64,000 nt of DNA. Source: Antedon bifida. Its lineage: Eukaryota; Echinodermata; Crinoidea; Comatulida; Antedonidae. Made by a program: the position numbers and the translations under genes. Position 1 is the first letter of the stretch. The number at the start of each line of letters is the position of its first letter. Positions 57,501 to 64,000 of the stretch are shown here, piece by piece. The notes below the pieces were generated by a model that was given only the letters and a program-made list of their open reading frames with translations, was not told the DNA's origin and ran no database searches. The stretch covers positions 18,476,001-18,540,000 of the forward strand of contig OY727102.1 of assembly GCA_963402885.1 (NCBI GenBank). Reading direction: 5' to 3'.

Positions 57501-58034
57501 TGGTCAATATAACATGTTATATTTCCTAGGTAGGGAAATCTTACTTTAGCAGAATGTGCCATGCCTAGATTAGCTATTCCACCATGGTCAAAATTAAATG
57601 TCTCTATTTTTTAGGTCCAAAGCTCTGTCTACACTATCAAACTAGTTTGACAAAAAAAGTGTGATGTGCCCAAATAATGGTAGTGAAATTCCCAAATATG
57701 GTAGTGATATGACATCATGTCCATATATGGGCACATCACATTTTTTTTGTCACATAATAGTTGAGAGAATATTGTTGCATACTGAGATTATTTCAAACCA
57801 AATTTGATTAAACTTGCATCTTAGAAACAAGAAAACGAGGCTAGAGCAGCAAAGGGTCTTCCTCCACTACCAGAAGAAGACTTAAGTAAGCAGAAGGGAC
57901 CAGTTGTACCATCGCGCTTAGACAGCCTTCTCATATCAGGACAGATGAAGAAGCATTGTGATGAGATCAGCAGATTTGCTACACAAAGCTTTGGCAAGTT
58001 ATTCATGGCAGAAGCCCTCCAACCAAAAGAATGA
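54557..58034 (+). CDS. EIF3H: Translation initiation factor eIF3 subunit h
   Basis: Seven exons: 54557-54616, 55234-55390, 55664-55831, 56265-56364, 56534-56680, 57291-57426 and 57825-58034; 325 residues (human about 352, with a longer N-terminus). The MPN domain starts at [20 protein letters not shown] and includes [25 protein letters not shown] and [12 protein letters not shown]. The metal-binding HxH of active JAMM enzymes is absent there (WYQSTHYG), as expected for a structural MPN subunit. The C-terminal half contains [12 protein letters not shown] and the helix [19 protein letters not shown], and it ends near [16 protein letters not shown]. eIF3h is part of the eIF3 complex on the 40S ribosome. 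The ATG sits in AAAAAATGG, a good initiation context. A candidate AATAAA lies at 58979-58984. Confidence 0.95.
55568..55655. mobile_element. MITE family A left half next to EIF3H exon 3
   Basis: AGCTCTGTCTACATTATCAA, ATGTGACAAAAAAAATGTC and CCACCATATTTG remain. The right terminal repeat is gone and the EIF3H exon 3 acceptor (TCTTATTTTAG, ending 55663) follows at once, so the remnant forms the upstream edge of the splice site. Confidence 0.75.
57619..57768. mobile_element. MITE family A copy in EIF3H intron 6
   Basis: AAGCTCTGTCTACACTATCA at left, GTCACATAATAGTTGAGAG at right (right end decayed). Interior GTGTGATGTGCCCAAATAAT and CATATATGGGCACATCAC. Confidence 0.75.
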
Positions 58035-60671
58035 AAAATCAGATAAGACAAGAAAAATTAATTATAAACTAAAACTCACCCAATCTAACACTAGTTGTTT
58101 ATTATATCATGGTATATGGTATACTAAAGAGTAAACACTTGCAAAACTCCATAATCTTGGTTTCGTCCAAAATGACATGAAAGTCGATATGGCTAAAATC
58201 TGAGATTGTAGTTTTATCAAGGCCCTACAGTAAAAATATGGCCGATTCTCAGTGCAGTATTTACACAATATCTAATACAGCATGTGTATCACCATGTTCT
58301 GCTGTATCATGTAAGGTTTTAGGTTAAAGGTTAGGCTATTGTCTATGATACTAGGCGATATATGTAATGTTGTATTACAGAATTATCATATGGATATCTA
58401 TACCGTACTGATAATCTGGTGAAAATGAAGGTTCTAATGTTTTAAAAATAGCACTTTAATAGTACTAAGCTATTTAAAGAAATGCCCAGACCAGTACATT
58501 CAACTAGAAAAATGTAACCATTATTTCAACAGATGCTGAAGATATAAAATTTAAATCAGTTTAAATGATGCCCATGCAGTACATTCAAAAGCGAAAAACA
58601 TAAATTTAACTATTACTTCAACAGATGCTGTAGATATATAATTTAAATAAAACCATCGTCTGTTAATTTAAAAATTCATATTCTGTTTGACATTATTGTC
58701 ATAATAATTTTAATTCAAATTTTGTGTGCGGTAATTTAAATAATCCAAAATGATAAAAATACAAATACTGTAGTCACAGACCATTTATTACTAGTACATA
58801 GTGTACTTTCAAATGAATTACTGTAATTACGGCCACATTGCATTGCCATATTTGCATCGTCATATCAATTAAATTCATCTAAGTGGATTTTGCTTCACTG
58901 TGTTGCAACTTTATTGTTAATGATACTGTACTGTTGTGTGTTATTAACTCGGCATCAAAGACTTTTTTCTGTACAGGAAATAAAATTAATATATAATATC
59001 GGATATTTGATTTTACAGCCTTAGAAAGGTGCACAAATATTACCACCTGCCAATCAAAGCACTGTTAAACTCGGTTAATTATAGTAAAATGTATCATGAT
59101 TTAGTGTACGCCGCGGACATTTCAAGTATTCAACAGTTAAATTCGTCACATGATATATTAATGTATATAACCATCCATGGTTGAAAATCTAAAGCTACAA
59201 TTTCTCCAGATTGTTGGTATAAAAAGAAAACATTTTGCACAATGCAAATAGCCACTTGTTTACTATACAAAAGATGCTGATTGATTTGATAGCACTCTCT
59301 ACAGTTTGGTCACACTTGAATAAACTCTCCCATATTTCTTTTAGGAACTCTGAAAATGCCATACTATATTAAATATAAACAAAACACAAATACAGTGACT
59401 AAAGCATATTTAATAACAATTACGATTCCAGGTGGCATTTACAAAGAATTGGAAAATCCAATGGTGGAACTATATTTTTTATTTATTTTTTTACTAATAT
59501 GAAAAGTGGCAATTGTCTATGCAATCAAAACAACAGTTATACATATGGTTGGTATGTTGCTACTTAACATACCTACGTAATGCATACATTTATTGCACAC
59601 ACACTCAGTACTATTGTAATATGTACACAAGTTTAGTACATTTCCTATCTTGGACAACATTTACTATTGGATTTCTCAACTTAATTACTATGCTATTATT
59701 AATCAACAACACAAATATGAAAAAAATATCAATCAGAATGGGTTTCAATATCTCTACATATCCATTGCACTTGTATGGTGAACAATATAGAATAAAAACC
59801 ATTCTTTTTTTCACTACACAATGATAGTAAAACACGATCTAATTTGGACAATAACAGTACCCATGTTAAACTACCAGTATTGCTGATTTTAGAATCTACC
59901 AAAAAGAAGAGAATTTCTATTGTTGCAAAATAAATAAATACTTTCAAAGTATGCAAGTGTATTAACAAACAAAAAAGGTTATTTAGTTTGACTACTATTA
60001 ATACCATGTTGTCAGTATAACCAGTGTAGTTTTACCCTGTTTCCCGAAGTCTATTTAGAAAACGGTTAATGAGGCCAAAAAGGGGGTTACCATAAAGGCT
60101 ACTATTGGATAATGGGACATTTTTTTTTTTTACAATTCTTAAAAAGTGAACACTACTGTAGCCATATCAACAATTTAGTGAAGCCCCTGCTATCCTTTTA
60201 AATTATTTTCCTAAAAAATATGAATGGTAAATTTATTATTAACAAAAAATATGGTGAACACATCAACACAATTTTTTTTAGGCCCGATGGAACGGTAATT
60301 TTTGTTTTGTGACCAACTATAATTACTGATACAAATTATACAAAACTCCAAAATCGTATGTAAATTAATGTGAGCTTTTGATTTTGCTACCACCTACTTT
60401 AGGACTTGACTATGAAGTTATGTGTAGGTACTCTTCATATGTTTAGTTTGATTGTCAATTTTTGTCGTCTGAGTCTGATTTAATTTGGTCAATACTGGGT
60501 TCAGATGACCTTTGACATTCACAGAATGTGCATTTTAATCTTTTTTGGGTGTACAGTCGACAACAAACGCATAAACAAATGCATAATTAAGTCCTACAGT
60601 ACAATATGTCATCGCCAATCAAAAGCTTCCTAATAAGTGGTTATGTCACCGTTGCAGATCATCAGCAGGTT
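58035..60671. other. Convergent 3' regions of EIF3H and the SPSB3-like gene
   Basis: About 2.6 kb, AT-rich, without exons on either strand. Two related blocks near 58490-58530 and 58560-58640 (AATGCCCAGACCAGTACATTC and GATGCCCATGCAGTACATTC, each followed by TTTCAACAGATGCTG or a close variant) look like an old ~110-bp duplication. Long frames at 59513-60007 run over AT-rich sequence on both strands and have no family resemblance. Confidence 0.5.
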
Positions 60672-61490
60672 TTACGACTGTTCTCTCAAACAGACACCAG
60701 AATTATAATGGTCAGGAACATATCCTATTTTAATTTTATTTAAATCGCACAAATAGGCTTTCAAGCTTCTCGGTAAGTTTAGATTTTCTACGTCTTGTGA
60801 AGATCCTTTTAAATTTCTCATGAGAACCATTCGACATCGATCCTGCAATGTGGTCATTTCACGCCACGCTGATGCTAGAGTCATGATCGTCTTTGCTGCC
60901 GTCGAAGAAATCATTGGATATATTTCCTCCGTCACTGCGTCTAAGCCATCAAAAGCAACACCAATAAACACACCATCTTGATAATAGCTTAGTGTTCCCT
61001 GCATACCGTCGAAGTAAACGCCAATCGTCGTACTTTTGTTTTCGGTAAACGGTTTAGTGTATATCTGTGACGTACCATTATGCCAAATCAGTCCTTTGTG
61101 GGACAAACCCCAACTCATATTGTTTTCACCAAGAAGATTAACAAAGGCATCAACATGCGTCCTTGCTTGTTTTGTTCCGATACCAACCATCATACTCGTT
61201 CCGAAAACACGACTGTTTATGTAAATTTCCCAATAATAACGTCCTCCGTTGAGGGCCTTGGTGCCACGGACGCCGGCCGTACCATTTGACCAATTAGGAT
61301 GAAAGAAACTCTTGCGAAAGGCAACACCTTCCAATCGGCACTCGTGTGACTTGGTTTCTAGATCCCAAGTCCAGTTGTCTGGACAAAAGTTTCGTACTGG
61401 AGGCTCGTCAATATAATTGCAACTAAAATTGTAACTCATTTTACTGAATTGTTGAGTTAATAATTCTACAAATGATACACCTGATTCCAC
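60672..61490 (-). CDS. SPRY and SOCS-box protein, SPSB3-like
   Basis: A single coding exon of 272 residues. After WTWDLETKSHECRL comes the SPRY domain (about residues 40-215) with the SPSB3-type run FFHPNWSNGTAGVRGTKALN, GGRYYWEI, RVFGTSMMVGIGTKQAR, VDAFVNLLGENNMSWGLSHK and TTIGVYFDGMQGTLSYYQDG. The C-terminal SOCS box has LQDRCRMVLMRN and LPRSLKAYL, the elongin-binding and cullin-contacting segments. Such proteins act as substrate receptors of a Cullin-RING ubiquitin ligase. The first in-frame ATG is at 61490; Met-18 at 61439 is an alternative. An acceptor after a long pyrimidine tract (TTTTTTTTTTACAG, ending 61640) implies a non-coding first exon, probably ending at 62474 (AAGAC then GTAAGTATG). 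Confidence 0.92.
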   Translation of the reverse strand: MESGVSFVELLTQQFSKMSYNFSCNYIDEPPVRNFCPDNWTWDLETKSHECRLEGVAFRKSFFHPNWSNGTAGVRGTKALNGGRYYWEIYINSRVFGTSMMVGIGTKQARTHVDAFVNLLGENNMSWGLSHKGLIWHNGTSQIYTKPFTENKSTTIGVYFDGMQGTLSYYQDGVFIGVAFDGLDAVTEEIYPMISSTAAKTIMTLASAWREMTTLQDRCRMVLMRNLKGSSQDVENLNLPRSLKAYLCDLNKIKIGYVPDHYNSGVCLREQS

Positions 61491-62473
61491 AGATTCAAGA
61501 GTGTCAACTATACAATGTGTCTACTGAAACATGATTAAATTATCACTGTGATAAAATTGTTTCTCAGTTTCTATGACAGACCATGAATTTGCCAGGAGCT
61601 TGAAAGGTCATTATCAATCACACATTAAAAGTACAAAATCTGTAAAAAAAAAACAAAAAGACAATTACATCTTTAAAACACAGATAGGCTTCATATAATT
61701 CAAAAGAACATGTCATGTAGAGGAATTATTTAATATTGTGTCGTCGGTATGTGCAGGTACATGTATCAGTAATAGGGAGATTCATTTCAGGCTAATGTTA
61801 TTGTATTTACTCATAAATAATTATTTGAGAATTATCACTCGATGGATTACTGTTTCTCTTTCACACATTAAAATTGATATCACCTTTATGAGATGCACAT
61901 GAGTTTCTTTCGTAATGTGAAAATGATAACATAAAAATAAGACCAAAAAAATAGGCCTCAAATCGAGGAATCAAGGAATTTTTCTTTCATCCGAAAAAAA
62001 GTAAGTTAAAAACAGGACTGCATCCAACCCAGTTTCATCAAATTATTTGAATTTATAATGCAAAAGATAAAACATTGAGCTGCTCAACACTTCATTTCAC
62101 CATTTTTATACACCTCATAATATACATGAGTATTGATTTATTGTACTAGCTTAGATCTTGCATTGTGTGCTTCTTTCTTGTCACAGGGAAATAAGGAATA
62201 ATATGAGAGTGCATCTTTCTTATTGTAATTAGTAAAAACAGCAGGAAATTATAATAGAGACAGTTTCAATCTTGGTCTCAGAAATTAGGTCCATTGTCAG
62301 TTCTCCATCACGCTAAGCTTCGAAATGTCTCGTTGCTGTTCAGACCATAACATACAGTTAGATGAGAAAGCCCAATCTAATCATTACATAGCGTATAGTG
62401 ACTCGAGTCTTTCTTGTAGGTTACTCAATGGTTAGGCCCAAGCAAAACGCAATAGGTTTAGTAGCATACTTAC

Positions 62474-62560
62474 GTCTTGATCACGGAAATAAAATGGCTC
62501 TCGTGGTACTGGCTGGTTGCATGAACCACGGATAAAAGAACCTAGGTACTGAAATGTGTT
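62474..62560 (-). other. Probable 5' UTR exon of the SPSB3-like gene
   Basis: A strong minus-strand donor (GTAAGTATG) lies at 62473-62465. Together with the acceptor at 61640 it would remove an intron of about 0.8 kb. The 5' limit is a guess. Confidence 0.4.
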
Positions 62561-62599
62561 AATTCAGCTGCCGCCTTTTTACAAAAACAATGATACCAC

Positions 62600-64000
62600 A
62601 AAACAAACCTCTTTATCCAACCTCAATCGGCATCGCTCAGTAACAAAAATCATAACAATACCCTTTGTCCTTGATATATAGTGCGCAAACTCAGAGCCAC
62701 TCAAGCATGCAGGAATGCGGTCGAAGTTGACTATAATACACTGACAACAATCCACATCCCGAGACAAATAGATAAAGAAAGCGTGCACAGTATTAATTGT
62801 TGTCTCGGTTAGGCCTAATATAATATTATACCTTATCATGAAATTTATTTCTTATCAAACGTCAATAAAATCAGAAATAAACATTGCAATTACAAGGGCC
62901 TACTAAATAAATATTACTACTGTATCAATGAGTCATATCACAGACATGTCGGTATTAAATTCTTTGTTGTTTAATGTAAGTGTTTACACTAATTCTCTTT
63001 CGCGAAAACAATCCCGCAAATATTGTACTTCATTGTGTTCTTGAATAAATATTATGAAAACTGTATTATGAGGCCAAATTTGCTTGAATGTATATATGCA
63101 TATTGTATTTGGCATTTGTTTGTTTTCTTTTAACTGAGTCACAATGCAATTTTATGAGATACATTAGGCCTTAACCAGATTTATTTTATGTACGTGCAGT
63201 TCGCGGAGGTATTTTCAGCAATATATAGCAGACACATGGCTTGGAATCAAGATCCGATGCGACATGTGATTGGTCGAAAGTACTCAGTGTTGTAACCGAT
63301 GAAACAATATTGAAAGGTTGCGCCTCACGTGCATGGTTATCGACATCATGTGCTATGAAACCATGGGTTTAGATAACCTAGGCCTAAAATAACAAAACGA
63401 TAAAAATTGATATTAATTTTAATTAAAAAAATCGATTGGATTGAACAAGTACAGTACAATTAAAATGTTTTAAACTAAAAATGTTGAGAAATATTTACAA
63501 TGAGGATAATAATATTAATTATAAAACACTGACAAAAATTAACAATTTAAAACCAGAAACGAACAAATTAAACTTATAGTAAAATGAAATAATTAAACAT
63601 ATCAAATCAAAAATACAACTTTTATAGAAAGTTAATAAAATAGCTCGAAGAACAAATTAAAAATTAACATGTAGGCACTACTTCATTTAAAACGTTCCAT
63701 AAGTTTGCTTTGAATCGTGTTAAGCCTAATAAAAGTTAATTAAAATGTAATATTTTTTCCTTACGCAATGGAAATACTTTTTATATTTTTTGTGTTAAGA
63801 TACAGATAAATTTATTGTGTTGGATTTATTAAAAGATGTCATTTATAACGTTTATTTTTCTTTTTAATTAAAAATTTTTTTACAGTATCTATCTAGACCT
63901 AGGGGCCTATACTTTATTGATACATAGTCCATATACTGTACCTTAGTTGATGCATGGAGGTATTACAATTAAATTGTCTGTTCATAGTTCGCAGATTCAC
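62600..64000. other. Upstream flank, no gene seen
   Basis: Very AT-rich beyond 63370. A short GC-richer block with GTGATTGGTCGAAAG and CTCACGTGCATGG lies at about 63265-63335. No exon with family resemblance was found on either strand. Confidence 0.4.

Noticed and set aside
59513-60007. Overlapping 70-103-residue frames on both strands behind EIF3H
   Set aside because: Low-complexity hydrophobic peptides from AT-rich 3' flank; no splice or family support.
62579-62839. 86-residue minus-strand frame with FVTERCRLRLDKE
   Set aside because: No recognisable domain; it lies in the upstream region of the SPSB3-like gene and may partly be untranslated sequence.

Overview
The window is nuclear DNA of an animal. 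It is AT-rich, its genes are cut by many short GT-AG introns, and it is packed with short inverted-repeat elements. The gene content and protein similarity point to an invertebrate deuterostome, most likely an echinoderm; the phylum is an inference and nothing here proves it. All gene models below were assembled by hand. For every multi-exon model I checked that splice phase agrees at each internal junction.

Layout from left to right. (1) 65-6211, minus: first four coding exons of an ST6GALNAC-type Golgi sialyltransferase, running off the left edge. (2) 7463-10274 and 13787-16906, plus: two tandem five-exon genes for single START-domain lipid-transfer proteins (STARD4/5/6 type). They have identical internal exon lengths and are separated by a 1.77-kb foldback element. 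(3) 18110-22049, plus: mitochondrial ribosomal protein mS27 (MRPS27), 10 exons, including one GC-AG intron. (4) 23034-41728, minus: SKIC3/TTC37, the TPR scaffold of the SKI complex. It has 42 coding exons and 1535 residues; its last exon flows into a 49-bp minisatellite built from its own stop-codon region. (5) 43861-51635, plus: an adhesion GPCR of 683 residues with signal peptide, discoidin (F5/8 C) domain, GAIN/GPS and seven membrane helices. (6) 52281-53711, minus, and 54557-58034, plus: UTP23 and EIF3H, head to head 845 bp apart. From memory this is the same pairing as in the human genome. (7) 60672-61490, minus: an SPSB3-like SPRY/SOCS-box protein.

Functionally this is mostly a housekeeping stretch (mitochondrial and cytosolic translation, ribosome biogenesis, RNA decay) with one lipid-transfer cluster, one glycosyltransferase and one surface receptor. 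I see no operon-like co-regulation.

The non-coding space is dominated by MITE families. Family A, with TIR AGCTCTGTCTACACTATCAA, has about 21 copies. Families A, B and F carry TAA or TTA target duplications. There are also two foldback elements with minisatellite arms, several tRNA-derived SINEs, and tandem arrays. The most unusual observations are the discoidin-adhesion-GPCR architecture, the stop-codon-derived minisatellite of SKIC3, and two cases where a piece of a host exon has been duplicated together with an adjoining family-A MITE end.
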